Below, piece after piece: positions 11,505-23,481 of a DNA stretch of 64,000 bases. The stretch spans positions 41,938,696 through 42,002,695 of the forward strand of contig NC_087067.1 in NCBI RefSeq assembly GCF_963678635.1. The letters are read 5' to 3'. Source of the stretch: Symsagittifera roscoffensis. Lineage: Eukaryota > Xenacoelomorpha > Acoela > Convolutidae. The first letter of the stretch is position 1, and the number at the start of each line of letters is the position of its first letter. Below the pieces are notes generated by a model. The model was not told the origin of the DNA, did no database searches, and saw only the letters and a program-made list of their open reading frames with translations. Position numbers and translations under genes: made by a program.

Positions 11505-11850
11505 TACAATGGATTATAATCGATTATAATGGATTATAATGGATTTTTTTACCTCATAAATAATCGATTATAATGGATTATAATGAATTTTTTTACCTCA
11601 TAAATAATCGATTATAATGGATTTTCTTGACAAAGTAATCGATTTCAGTGACAAAAATAAGGGATTATAATTGATTAGAATGGATTATTTTTTCTCAAAA
11701 TAATCGATTATAATGGCAATATAATCGATTTCGTGGTCTGAAATTTACATCCGTAATGGATTATAATCGATTATTTTTGTCTCGGAAATCCATTATAATC
11801 AATTAGAATCCATGGGCGCACGGTGCGGGTTGCGAACTACGCAATATAAC
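11505..11850 (+). repeat. ATTATAATCGATT satellite with tRNA-like end, copy 2
   Basis: About 300 bp of degenerate ATCGATTATAATGG units end at ATCCATGGGCGCACGGTGCG. This matches the junction at 1240-1265 but in the opposite orientation. Together with the 1193-1460 copy it brackets 10 kb as inverted repeats. Confidence 0.75.
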
Positions 11851-12182
11851 CTTGCTGTTTTAAACCACTAGCCTTCAATAAAGCTGATACAGCACATGCT
11901 ATTATATTGTTAAGGTTGAAATGTGATGCAGAATAGTGCCAGTTTGTTGTGCACCAATTTAAGCGAGTTAGACGTGGAAAAAAGCGCCCTGGAAATAATA
12001 TATAAGCGTTTGCTTGAGAAACTACTACAAAAACAAGCATTTAAATTTATCTATCTAATGTTTAACTTACAGCACCAAGCATATTTTACGTTTCAATAGA
12101 AATAATCTTTGTTTGGCGGTCAGATTTGTACATTGGCAGCAATTATGATAAAATTATCATAAAGTAATGGAATGATTAGCTT

Positions 12183-12428
12183 CTATGATTCAAACTTAGC
12201 ACCCAGATGGTTGAAGAAATCAATAAGAAATTGAATTCCTGATAAATTTTTCGCGATGTTCGGATCTGATGATTTTATGTGAGCATTTGATGTATTTAGA
12301 CACTTATCTTCGATACAATGATACTCAGAACCATTCCACGTGATTGTTTGATTGACGGGACGACTTCTCCTTTGACCATCAATCCATGATAGAATTTCGC
12401 TGGTCCTCTTCTGTAATTTCAATCTCAT
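12183..12428 (-). CDS. Hypothetical 81-residue ORF or terminal exon
   Basis: The frame encodes a mixed-composition protein with ITWNGSEYHCIEDKC in the middle and FNHLGAKFES at the end. An acceptor-like AG (TTACAG) precedes KRTSEILSWIDG, so it might be a last exon rather than a complete gene. It lies 300 bp beyond the end of the slingshot gene on the same strand and could be an alternative 3' exon. No domain was recognised. Confidence 0.25.
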   Translation of the reverse strand: MRLKLQKRTSEILSWIDGQRRSRPVNQTITWNGSEYHCIEDKCLNTSNAHIKSSDPNIAKNLSGIQFLIDFFNHLGAKFES

Positions 12429-12734
12429 TTAACTTTAAAAGAAATCGTTTAAAACGCATAGCCGATATCCAAACTTAAGTCTGCCCCAAGATGATGCGAT
12501 GTTCGTCATCACAATATTTATTCGGCATATCATCCAAACTTAAATCTTTGCCCTCGGTACCCTTAACTCAGAGTTAATTTTTAAAACAAACGTGTTTGAA
12601 GTCAAGTCTACAATAAATAATTTACGGGGTTCAAAAAATTTCCAAGAAGGGAAGTTCAAACGTCGCTACATTTTAAGGAAAAACATTCCAATAGAAAGGG
12701 GGGAAACTGTAAAAAATAAAAAAAAATGATCTGT

Positions 12735-15700
12735 TCATGCCTTGACTACTCCCGATGTCAGTTTCTGGACGTCTTCAAGAACTTCGTTTTCACTTCCTCT
12801 CTGAGCCTCCGAGTCTTCATCGATTGAATTCTTTGGACTTTTGTCCCAATACTGCACATTTATAGAGTTACGAAAAGCCAGAGGTTGCTTCGGTTTCGAC
12901 GAGAGTAAATTGCCAGCATTTTTACCTATCGTCGAGTTAAATTTACCTAAACAAACCTTGTTTCAGTAGATGCTTCAGTAGGGAATAATTCTTAAGCAGA
13001 GGCATTTTAAAACATTGACAATTTTTAGACACAGAGGCGAAGCCGAGCTTCGCACCACTTGCGATACAATACAAAACAGCCACTAAATCGAAGAAAAAAA
13101 ATCCGAAACGCCGAAATCAGACCGAATAAAAAAGTATCAAAAACTCACACAAGGACAATAGAAGATAAAAATATAATCAGAAAAAAAACTTATCAAGCTA
13201 CAAACAAGTCGAAAATACCTTAGAGGAAACCCTTTAAGCCGAAAAGCCTAAAAAACTTGAAAACTAATTTAAAAAAGTTTTTATCCCCCCCATTCCCTCA
13301 AAACACACAAGCACACAAAAACTGTTTTCGGTTATCAAGCGACAAAAAATGAGGCCAATAAGCCTATATAAAATAGGCAGAAACTTATCAGCCCGAAAAA
13401 AAAAGAAAAAACAAAAAAAAATGAAATTTAAAAAACTAACAAAAAGTTGTTTGAGCCCCATCCACTTCAATACACATACGCACACAATTTTTTTTGGCCC
13501 AGCAAACGACAAAATATGAGGCCAATGAGCCGATAAAAATAGGCTGAAATATTAAACTGAGAAGAAAAAAGGAAACAAAAACGAAATTCAGAAAAAAAAG
13601 ACTTAAGAAATGAAAAATTTGATAAAGTTCCATCCCCTTCATTACACATACGTACACATTTTTTTGAAAAGGACGCAATATGAGGCCAATAAGAAAAATA
13701 TAGGCCAAAACTTATTTAACCGAGAAAAAAAGAAAAGGAAAAAATTTAACACGAAGCTGAGCTTCGCACAACACTTGCGATGCAATACTCGAAAGAAAAG
13801 GGTCGAAAAAACTTCAGTCAAAAAATAGATACAATTAATCGAAACAAAAATAAGAAAAGTAAAAAGAACTTAGATAAATTCTTGAAAAAAAAACGTAATA
13901 CAATAGAATGTTAAAATTTGGCATCGTAAAACTTAACAGACGGTAGAAAAAAAACGTCCGAGCAGAACCCTTAAAAGTCAAAAATTCAGAAGAAAATTCA
14001 ACACTATAAAAAATTGTTAAAGCTCACCCCTCGCTCAAAACGCACCCCCCACGCACACATTATCTTTTTTTCTCTCATCAAACGGCGCAATAAGGCGACA
14101 TTAAGCAGCCGATATAAAATAGGCCGGAACCAATTAAACCGAGAAATAAAAAGAAAAAACAAAAATGAATTTTTAGAGTTGGTAAAATTACAACCAAATA
14201 ATAATTAAATTTTGAATAGGCAGTATATTTGAAATGCTAACATGCTCAAAATATCTCTGTTGCATCACAAAGGCCTAGCGGATGAATGAGTCCAGGATCT
14301 AGGAGATGAGACCTAAGCTTGAAGTATTTACGGGAAAAAGTCTAGTACCCGATTGCAATACCCTTGCTTATCGCAAGGGTAAATGAAATTTAAAAACCAA
14401 AATGATAAAATAACAACCAACCTAAAAAGCAAATTTCGAAGAGGACGCAAAATCAAAAGGCTAGCATGCTCAAAAAATGTCTGTTGCAGTTTCTAACAGA
14501 GAGACGACTGCTTCAATTCAGAGTGCAGCGTGCTGAAAATAGAGATCTTGAAATTGGAGGATCAACCTGTGGACAAAGTTGTTTACGGGAAAAAAGCCTA
14601 GCACCCGATTTCAATACACTTGCTTATCGCAAGGTTAATAAAACTAACCCAATTTGAGAAAACTGGATCAAAACGTAACAACTTTATTTCGCTGGGATTT
14701 AATGTTCGTGATTCGAACATTAAAAAATTTCTGTGTCGAGAAAAACCGGTTTCAAATTTTTGTATCCAAAATCTGGTTTCCAGGCTTAAAATAGCATATT
14801 TAAGCTTAATTTAATCCTGGAAAATTAAGTTTTATTAGAGTTAAGTTAATTTTTTACATTTCTAGCGTCAATTTGGGAATCAAAAACTAAAAATTTTCCG
14901 CAAAAAAAAAATAGAACATTTCTTGAATGTTTTCACGAACTTTTTTTCTTCGTTCTCCTAGTCATTTTTCTACAAAAACTGTTTTCCAATTGGCCTATTT
15001 GACTATTCATTCAGATTTTATTATCACACCTCACACAAAAAAAAACGACAATAATTTGAAAAAAAAAGTTTTTCATGACTATGGTCTGAACATTCTGTGC
15101 TATTTGCACAGTATTTGGCTATCCTTGTTTTAAATTCTAAATTGAATTTTAAAAATTGTTCAATTTGTAAAACCAACCAGCCTAAAAAAATACATTCAAC
15201 AACTTCTAGCAGACTCTCAACGCCAATTTACCTTTCATAGCGCTTTGGAGCTTAGAATCTATCGGAACTTGGAAGCAGAAGTCAAATACTCCAGATTCGA
15301 ATTTTTCTTTCGTCCTGCGAACGTGTGAGGAAACGGCGAGATTTGCAAGTCTCGCGCGAGAAACATTACAGTCAAGAGATTTAACTCTTTTAACATTTTC
15401 CTTCCTCGTTCTTTCAATCCCCGTGTTTCTTCCATCGTCTTCAACACTCGACCCACTCCACAGAGGGTTTATTTTATGGCGACTGAAAAAAAAAGAAAAC
15501 TCATCAACGGTCAATATTTGCACAGAGAGGCAAAGCGGCGCATCGCATCACCTGCTATACAATGCAAGCCTAGCAATACAAGCTGGACAATAGAAAAAAA
15601 AGACAAAATAAAGTCGAAATAAAATAGTTCGAAAAATTGAAATGATGTTTTGGTAAACGGATAATCCAATTTCAAAAGAACAGTCGAGTAACACAACCAA

Positions 15701-18700
15701 CACAATTGAATAAGCTTTAATATTACACGAGCGGAAGTTGAAAATGATTCAATGACTTTCCACTCACGAAAGGTAAAAAAAAACATTTTCAGCTTTTGAA
15801 AATTGAAAGACAAAGAAAGTATCACAATAAGCTCATTGCATTTAAGAATTCTATATGATCGGCACTTCCCTTTTTCATAACTCTAACACAATTAGAAACA
15901 ACTGGGTCAATACTAAAGACTTTTAAAAAAACTTGCATTCGTCTTAGCTAAGGAATTTGAAACGAATTTACAACGAATCCAAAAGTAGAACTGCAAAAAA
16001 AACTACAAATTTCAGCATGATTAATTTTTTGTTAACTTGAAGCAAACCAAACAACCGAAGAGTGAGAACAAAAAGAAGGAAAATTTCCTCAAATAAAAAA
16101 ATGCCAATACCACACTACCTAAATAGATAAATTCACTTTGTTCATTGACACTCAATAACAGAGATATTACCTTTTCTAATTTCAAGTATGTTTCATGTTT
16201 GATAATTTTCCAACAAAACAGAACCCAAATTGAGAAAATTAGGTATTATATCATTCCACTGGAAAATATAAAACTAAAAAAAAAAAACAACCGTTTTTGC
16301 CATCTACTGGCATTATCAGGCAAAAAACAAAACTGAAACACACACGAAGAATCAACAAAACGTGTCCTTATGCGTGTGACATCAAGTTTTCTGTGTTCAC
16401 TTGGGTTTCTTGTAAACCTATTTGGTCATAGTTTGTTGCCCTTTTCATTTGTTTTTTTTTTCATTTTTTTTTGTTTGCCTAATGATACTAGTAAATGGCA
16501 TAAACTTTTGAAATTAAAGCAATGGATTTTATTGTTTTCTATCAGCCGATGTATCAATGCTTCCAACTTTGCGCACTTTTGAGGAACTTTCCCTACTTTT
16601 TTCCCCCACTTGTGCCTACACTACAAAAAATCTTTGCTGAAATCCAGAAATTCCGCAATACACGAAGCATTTTCTATGCGCGTGTTTGAAGAATGATTTG
16701 ATTACTGGCTTTCTAAGGTTCCACCTTCCAGAAAACGGTTGCTTCGAGAGAACGGCCGTGCTCAACTCCCTCTCCTGCGAAAACAGCTAAGCGAAGCAAG
16801 CAAGTCATGCCTTTCTACCGAGGACAAGTTGAAGAGAAAGCACGCGGATCCGACCAGCTCTGAAATCTCGGACTGCGTGAGGAACAGCATCGTCTTTCAT
16901 GCGAAGCGTATAAAAATCGGGAAATACCCGAACGACTTCAAAAACTGGCTACTTACGCAGGGAGGGCAACTCCGTTTGCTCATGTGGTTGGCAACTCCGT
17001 TTGCCTCATTGATGAACTTCAGCCTCCACGATAGATTGTTGACTTGCTGTTCTTAGGCCCTTAACGTCCAGTTAGGGACAAGTTTAAATAACTAGATTTT
17101 TTTTGGCTTATGTCAACCAACTGCTTCAATCAGAAAAACGAAAAGGCATAAGCACTGATGCCATAATTACGTGTGGACCATTTGGTATAGCAAAATCACT
17201 ATGCAGTAAGGAGCTGATCGTGCTGTCAAGAAAGTCAGATAATACTTGAAGGTCAGTTCACAAAAAGTGGGCTGGTTTTTGCCTAATGACCGAGAACGAC
17301 TACGAAGCTAGGCTCTTGAGCTTGCTCAATAGTCTCGAGTTTTGTGAGGTAACGATCAACAGCAAGAAAACACATGTCAAAGCTATGAAAAATTAACCCA
17401 ACGAGCAACTCTGCTGCGTGAAGGAAGCGCAGAAGATCACTGATGCTTTTACATTGAAATGATATCTACCGGAGGTGCTCCTGCTAGACTCTATGGACTT
17501 GCAAAACTCCCTGAACGCGAGACGCCTTTTCGTGCTGTGCTATCTTTCGCAGGAAATTGTTATGCGGCTTTGAACTCGAAACTGGCCTCATATTTCAAAG
17601 GTGTGTCTGAATCGAACATCCACATTTCATCGGCAGAGAAAAAGAAGCTGAATGAAGTACAACAAGGTGAAAACAATGGCTGTCATCCTGGTTAACATCT
17701 AGATGAAGCAGTTTGAACCAGCTATCATTGGTGACGCGTCCAAAGATTTGACGAATGATTTGAAAAGTGACAACATAGGTGTCAGAACGTCGGACCTTCC
17801 GGTGAACGTTGGCCCTGAGGTCTCGGTCAGTGCTACATCAACCCATATTTGCTTGTAATTTAGTCAACGTGTCACTCGACAACCTATTTTATTCCGTGTT
17901 CGTAATGCTAGCAGTGATGCCTTAGAAAGTGTAGCAAATTGCCTGTGAATGCAGAAAAACAGCTCGTGTGGTATACATTAAGCTTAAGTTTTTGGGAGAC
18001 ATGTCGACATCATAAGAACGGGCCGCAAGGACGATATTCAGAAGATCTTGGAAACCGCATAATCTTTACATCCGTGTCTTCAGTTTACGGCCGAGGAAGA
18101 AAGCAATTACTACATTCAGTGTCTTAACAAGCTAGTAAAAAGAAGCAAGAAAGCTGCAAATATCTTGTTAATCCAAGCCAACTGATACAGGGTTGTTGCT
18201 TTCAATCAGAGCTTACGCTACGCTAGGAAATATAAATGTGACATCATCGAGGGCACAGTAACTAAAAATTTAGCCCCACTTTTACATCGAGCGCCTTCCA
18301 TAAACGGATTGACAGGGCGAAAAAAAAATCTTTCGAAGATCATCAATACCCGCCAAGTGTGTACGAACCGATCAATTATAGAGCGTTTTTGAAGTTGATT
18401 TCAGTCAAAACCTCACAAACACCGGTTTTTCCGACGATCTATATAAAAAAATCTGTTCTAGTTATGCATTACCTTGGCCAAAGGTCTGAAAATTTCATGA
18501 ATAAACTGACAGCTTCCTGTAGTCGCATGTTCCTAAAGATCTGAAAAGTCGAGTTATCTATCACATTGTCTGTCCTGGATGGTCAAGTGGTCAACCAGCT
18601 ATATGAGCGAAACCAGTCGGCATCTTTATACTCGTCTTAAGGAACGCTCAGCACCAACGGCATATGTAGGGGCGCACTTTGACGAGTGCGTTTGAAGCTG

Positions 18701-21700
18701 GAAAAACATGAAAACCACTGTCATCGATTCTTCCAATGACGACTGGAAACTGCTCACTCCAGAAGCGCAACAGATCGCGAGAAAGCACCTGGAACTGAAC
18801 TAGCGGGAGTAGTATCAGACCCGTGAGCTAGCCTTGCGCGTGTGACATACATTGTTTTCTTTGTTCCAGTATTTTACTGGCGAGTGACAGCTTTATACTT
18901 CTGGGTTTCTTGTAAACCTATTTTCTCATAGTTTTTTTGCACTCTTCATGTATGTTTTCTTTTTCAGTTTTGTTGTCTGCCTGATGATGTTCAAATGTTT
19001 CATTAGCAAAACGCAAAGAATCAAAATTGTGTTTGAGTAACTTTCAACAAAGAAGCAAAGCTTCGCTTCGCTAACACACGCAAAAAAAGGGCAATAAATA
19101 GCTTTAAAAGTGCCAAAAAGTGAAATCAGGAAAACCAACTAAAGTTCTGCTATGTGCCGGAATCGATCCCCGACGTAGTATTAAGAGTCACAAGTTCTGG
19201 CATCTGTGCCACTGACGCTTAACCTTCAATCACTAACCAGCAATAAACCAGATAAAAAGATATGCAGTGAATTATAACAGATATAATGCTAATGCAGCAA
19301 AAGTAAACAATATCATGCTGCAAAATTCCACCAACCAAATGAGCACTTTTATTTGCGACTTAGGTTGAAAAATGTTAAATCGTAGACACTCCCCTTGTGA
19401 AATAAAACAAACTATCTAAATAATAGTCTTATCTCCGTTAATTTACACGATAGTGTTCAATTCGAGCCCTGATACTCACTTTGCTTCCAATATTCCCGAG
19501 TAGATATGAAGCTGACCAAGAAATCCCTGATTTGGACAGATGACTGGTCGCTTCGTTTTTACAAACTCTAGCGCTTCGATGTCCGTCCAACCTTTTGTTT
19601 TCATTGCATAGGCGACCACCTAGAATAGATGACTATCTTCAAATTGCGAAAACTATTGAAAATTGAACATACTAATTACTAACTGTTGCCGCACTTCTCG
19701 ATTTTCCCATTTTGCAATGAACCAGAATTTTTCCCTTTTTATTCCTGAAAACAAAATTAACTACGCCATAACCCAAAAAGATAGTGCGCAAAGAGGTCAA
19801 AAGTTCGAGGTCATTCTACTCATTTGACAAAACTCTAGGGAACTCACTTGGCCGATTCTATAAACTTGTTCGTCATTGTTTGCCAATGTTTCATAAGGTC
19901 AACTGTCGGCTCATCGTCAACTTGTAATTTCATATATTCAAAGTCGTGAGGAAACAGATTGTCAATTTCATTTGATATATTCAAAACATGTGTGATCCTA
20001 AAACACTCTTATCAGTTAATGCCAAATATTTTGTTCAATTTCGTATCACATAAATGCCACATACCCAAGTTTTTTCATCTCATCTCGGTTGGTCGCGTTT
20101 CCCTCGTTTCCCAAGTAAACGTGATCAAAAATTCGACTAGGTGCTTCGGCTTGATTGCACGTGAACATCATTAGCTTGTCGAAAGTAGATTTGAGTTGCG
20201 TGAGTTGAATTGGATTGTCAAGGCCAATGTGTTCCTGTACAGCCAGGCGAAGTGCTTTGGGCGTGATATCGTCTAGATCGAACAGAGGGATCAAATCACG
20301 AAGTGCCGACAGGATGATTTGCTCTGTCTCCGAGAGTTCGTCTGCCACGCTGAATTGAAGCCCGAGTATTATATACAGCAATTAGTGCAAACCTGCGCTA
20401 TCTCGATTAATAATTCAAACACAAAGCAATAGGATCATTAATGTATACAAATTTTGAGAAAAAGCGAAGACTTAAATAACTTCCGAAATAAAATTCTAAA
20501 GCATTAAATAAAAACATAAATTCTTTCGCTTGTGCAAAACAAACATACCAAAAAAGAAGATCAGAGTAATCAGAAAAAGGAGGATCATAGGGTTTTCTTA
20601 TAATTACCATGCTTAATTATTGGAATAAAAGAACTTAGGGAGAAAAATTAGATAGCAAAGCCGAGAAGATTGTAAAATTAAACCAAATGGTCAATGAAGC
20701 TAAAATAAATATCTAACATGGCTCGTATCATTGGAGATGATGCAAGAGTGTGCTCGAATTCTTGGTCCGGAAAGGTCTTCCATTCAGTCAGCAACACCTC
20801 ACTGGATGAAAATTTGTAAGAGTTTGTCCATTCTATAGTCCCATTCTGATCCATCTTCCAATAATTTGAGCTATTTGAATCAGAATCGAATATGACTCGT
20901 TCTAATGACTGGAAACAATACCTACAAATATCAAAGAAAATTATAATTTTATTCAGATCTGAGCTTCTTACCGATGTTCCGATTGAGTATATCGATGACC
21001 TGAGATCAAACTCAAAATTTTCCTAATGCAATCGCCGCTTGTTTTAATGAGCGTTAGAGATTTGCCGATTTGGATGTCTCCTAATTATTCCTATTTGCCG
21101 ATTTGGATGTTTCCATAGAAGATGCCTCATATCTGTGATCCTTCTTATCCCAAGGACGAACGTTAAGAACCGGTACGCCAAATCCACAGATCCATCTGCT
21201 TGATCTGGTTTTCCAAATAACGCACGTTTATAAATAGTTGGTGCTTCTGTTCAACAAGTTGATGACCAGGAGAAAAATCTGCACGAACGGTAGCTAATTA
21301 CGGGTTAAAGAAAAAGAATTTTCAACGCAGAGGCGAAGCAGAGCTTCGCACCATTTGCGATACAACCAGATCTATCACAATGAATGAAGATAGTTGTGAA
21401 AAAAAACATGCCCAGACAATAGAATGAAAAATCAGCATCGGAGCAAAAGTAACCAGGAGGTAACAAAACCGAAATACCTAAGCAGAAACTCTTCATCCCA
21501 AATTTTTTTTTCAACTTCAACGCTAATTTAAAAAATTTATTTTTCCTTCCCCGCAGAACACAAACTTTTTTCGCTCATCAAACGACCCAGTAGGCGGCTA
21601 CTAAGCCGATATCAAATAAGCCGAACCCTATTAAGCCGGAAAAAACACTTGAAAATACGAAATTCTAACAAAGTGAGATGGTAAAATTAAAACCAACATA

Positions 21701-22606
21701 GTAAAAGAGAAAAAATTGTGTTTCCCTTGATAAGACCCCAAAGTAGGTCACTAAGCCCATAAAAAATCGGCCGTAATAATTTGCGCCGAATACAGTTTTT
21801 AAGCAAAACAAAAAAAAGAATTACGAAAAAAGGTAAACAACATTATAAATTACAGGAGTAAACGAAAACACTACAAGCAAAATTATTGAAAATTGCGTGC
21901 AGCAAAAAACGATTCTAAGATGTTGCAACCAAACCGACAAAACATAAGAGGCCAATTAATATGACGAAAATTATATTCGAAACAATACTTCCTGTTTGAA
22001 AAAAAATTAGGTCCAGATCAGATTCAAACTCGGGACCATTGCCGTCCCAGGCGTATTCGTTACCTCTAGGCTGCAATACCCTCTGTTCCCGGTTGCAATA
22101 CCTTTGCTCATCGCAAGGGTAAAAAAATCTGTTATCTCAATTTTCAAACACGATAACTGTCTTCGGAACATAGTCTGATAATTCTACAGCAACCAGATAT
22201 TCCAAATTAAGACTTACGCTTACCACATTGCTTGAACAGAAACAGGCCTGAAGACATAAGAGAAATTGTCACTTGGTGAAAAAATCATCAATTTCCCGTC
22301 GCCGTAGAAACTCAACTTCACTCCATTAACAATCGGAAAACTGATTCCGATTGTTGTCAATTCGTTCTCTGCTAAATCGAAGCCAAAAATTGCATTTCTG
22401 CTAAAAGATTCTCCAGGTGACTCGGCTTTCGTGATTATAGCTATGTATTTAGCTCGTTTTCCTGATTCTTCCGAAGATGGTAAAGCCAGTTCTACACGAA
22501 CAGCAAATCTCAGTTGGTCTTGATTTTTCAATTGATCACAGATCAGCTGAATATGCGTCTGTGACATTCCTAAATAATAATTTGATTCAATCTCATATAT
22601 CACACT
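12735..22606 (-). CDS. ssh: Slingshot-type protein phosphatase, 9 exons found
   Basis: Slingshot proteins dephosphorylate phospho-cofilin/ADF at the actin cytoskeleton. Exons on the minus strand: 22606-22224, about 21085-20972, 20921-20718, 20349-20065, 19997-19848, 19744-19684, 19619-19480, 15482-15232, 12946-12735. Introns are GT/AG and phases agree at every junction I could set; the exon 1/2 boundary is unresolved. Exon 1 carries the slingshot N-terminal domain and ends RPVSVQAMW. Exon 4 has the DEK-C-like helix region (DELSETEQIILSALRDLI) and begins the dual-specificity phosphatase with IFDHVYLGNEGNATN. Exon 6 has the P-loop HCKMGKSRSA with catalytic Cys and Arg. Exon 8 carries RHKINPLW, matching the conserved segment after the phosphatase. 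The tail is short compared with vertebrate slingshots, and the true N-terminus lies upstream of 22606 or was not recognised. The residue after G in the P-loop is Lys where vertebrate forms have Val. Confidence 0.88.
13020..14200. repeat. Intronic array of 250-300-bp diverged repeats
   Basis: Four diverged units share GCACACA, then a TTTTTTT run, CGACAAAATATGAGGCCAAT, GATAAAATAGGC and finally CCGAGAAAAAAAG. They occur at about 13290-13430, 13450-13600, 13630-13750 and 14030-14170. Copies of the GAAGC...GAGCTTCGCACC repeat lie at 13030 and 13750. A related unit lies at 21545-21660 in slingshot intron 1. This is intron 8 of the slingshot gene, and the short ORFs here are not credible. Confidence 0.7.
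14325..14640. repeat. Two copies of a hairpin-bearing dispersed repeat
   Basis: At 14330-14385 and 14580-14640 the motif TTTACGGGAAAAAGTCTAGT is followed by CCCGATTGCAATA and the palindrome ACCCTTGC TTATC GCAAGGGT. The stem is perfect in the first copy and degenerate in the second. Inverted or partial copies occur at about 2905-2950, 4840-4890 and 22085-22125. Confidence 0.65.
15206..16365. other. Slingshot exon 8 flank and intron 7 left part
   Basis: Beyond exon 8 (15232-15482) the sequence is AT-rich. A GAGGCAAAGCGGCGCATCGC copy of the dispersed GAAGC repeat lies at 15525-15570. I see no other coding segment up to the Penelope-like element at 16370. Confidence 0.4.
17459..17695 (+). pseudogene. 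Penelope-like RT fragment
   Basis: Seventy-eight residues begin ISTGGAPARLYGLAKLPERE, followed by a PFRAVLSFAGNCYAALNSKL stretch. This is the conserved PARxYGLxK motif that marks RTs of Penelope-like elements. The frame stops before the catalytic palm motifs, and downstream frames are full of stops. Confidence 0.75.
18560..18800 (+). pseudogene. GIY-YIG endonuclease fragment of the Penelope-like element
   Basis: The reading CPG...SRHLYTRLKERSAPTAYV, then HFDEC, a TGA stop and SWKNMKTTVIDS fits the C-terminal GIY-YIG domain of Penelope-like elements (the SRHLxTRxKEH segment and the later HF..C). The actual GIY and YIG motifs are not readable in one frame. It ends at about 18800, just before the right terminal repeat. 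Confidence 0.7.
19140..19215 (-). repeat. tRNA-Lys-like SINE fragment
   Basis: On the minus strand the sequence has an anticodon-loop-like GACTCTTAATAC, as in tRNA-Lys(CUU), and a B-box-like GGGGATCGATTCCGGC. The D arm (GCGTCAGTGGCACAGATGCC) is only partly tRNA-like and the stems do not close, so a tRNA-derived SINE is likelier than a gene. It sits in slingshot intron 7. Confidence 0.5.
21090..22220. other. Slingshot intron 1 with dispersed repeats
   Basis: The intron holds a good copy of the GCAGAGGCGAAGC...GAGCTTCGCACC repeat (21325-21370), a CCGATATCAAATAAGCCGAA unit as in 13-14 kb (21590-21660), a further AGCCCATAAAAAATCGGCCG unit (21745), a tRNA-like B-box region (about 22020-22075, minus strand) and the TTGCTCATCGCAAGGG hairpin repeat (22090-22125). 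A 19-bp sequence, ACATCCAAATCGGCAAAT(C/A), is duplicated at 21060-21110 near the exon 2 acceptor. Confidence 0.6.
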
Positions 22607-22609
22607 CTA

Positions 22610-23480
22610 AATCCAAACTTTAGTGGATAATTAAGGAAAAGGACAAACCAGATTTGGGCAAAGACATGCATTTTTTCAGATAAAACTTCAAAACGTCTTT
22701 AATCTTCTTGCCATATTTCACTGCTGAAACAGTCATGCAATGGAAACTACGAAATCTTGAAACTTTGAACAACAATGAAAAGGATCACTACACAAAGATA
22801 AGCTACGGGGGAGGTATATTGCCCTGCTACTTTAATTTAGCGATGAACTGAAATTGATGGCGAGGATTACAACAATCACACAAAAACTCCTCTGAATTTT
22901 ACCCGAATTGAAAGGAGTTTGATGTTCGAAAACGGTGTCAAAAAGATCACAGATTGAACCTCTTTTCTGTCGGCCTGAAAAATATATTCAAAAATATCTT
23001 CAAACTAGCTATTTTACTAATTGATGCTTCTCAAAACATTAACGCGCAAAGTAATTATTTATGCAAAAAAAAACAAACCTGATGTCTCGAATTCCTTTTC
23101 AGTGCGGTGCAAAAGTTGCTGTTTACTCTTTCTGCTACAAGAATAATATGCATTTGTAGAGTCGTATTCTTTCAGACTGTTTGTCTCATGCATTTCAAAT
23201 CTATGCAAAATATTTCATCACACAAAAAGGCTACAGCTTAAAAACTAGTGCAATCAGGTGTAATTAAAAAATAAGCGGAGCTTCGCTTCTCCGGAAACTT
23301 GTCTCATTTTTTTCTCTTTCAAAATAATCAGGAGACAAGAAATTACTATGACAACCGAAGTTTCTACATCGTCCTTCACCATTTCACCCAGTCAAAAATT
23401 CGTTATTTCAAAAATTAGGATTGTGCATCGGAAAAAGACAGTATAAACCAAAAAATATATTAAATAGTCTTTTGAAATCA
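22610..23480. other. Possible slingshot 5' region plus a duplicated segment
   Basis: A short frame on the minus strand (about 22735-22650, MTVSAVKYGKKIKDVLKFYL) could be an upstream exon, but its phase does not fit cleanly. The stretch 22885-23330 is repeated at 23780-24075. Both copies contain CTTTTTCTGCTACAAGAA, TATTTCATCACACAAAAAGG and GGAGCTTCGCTTCTC(TC)CGGAAACTTG. Confidence 0.45.
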
Positions 23481-23481
23481 T

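Larger units (their letters stand above)
16370..18990 (+). mobile_element. Degenerate Penelope-like element with direct terminal repeats
   Basis: The element lies antisense inside intron 7 of the slingshot gene. Direct repeats containing GGGTTTCTTGTAAACCTATT and TCATAGTTT occur at about 16374-16500 and 18841-18990, as expected for the terminal repeats of Penelope-like elements; the left copy has an internal gap. Between them are pieces of one ORF in several frames: an N-terminal segment (16739-17056), TENDYEARLLSLLNSLEF at about 17285, an RT segment with GGAPARLYGLAKLPERETPF (17465-17695), and a GIY-YIG nuclease end with SRHLYTRLKERSAP and HFDEC (about 18600-18690). The RT core with the catalytic Asp pair is not visible, so it is inactive. 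Confidence 0.8.

Noticed and set aside
14325-14385. Helitron 3' end
   Set aside because: The hairpin and CTAG fit superficially, but sequence beyond CTAG is conserved between copies, so it is not a terminus.
15511-15825. 104-residue minus ORF next to slingshot exon 8
   Set aside because: Composition is Phe/Leu-rich low complexity from T-runs; it lies upstream of the clear acceptor of exon 8 in an intron.
19140-19215. Functional tRNA-Lys gene
   Set aside because: The anticodon-loop and B-box resemblance is real, but acceptor and anticodon stems do not close, so I call it tRNA-derived repeat.
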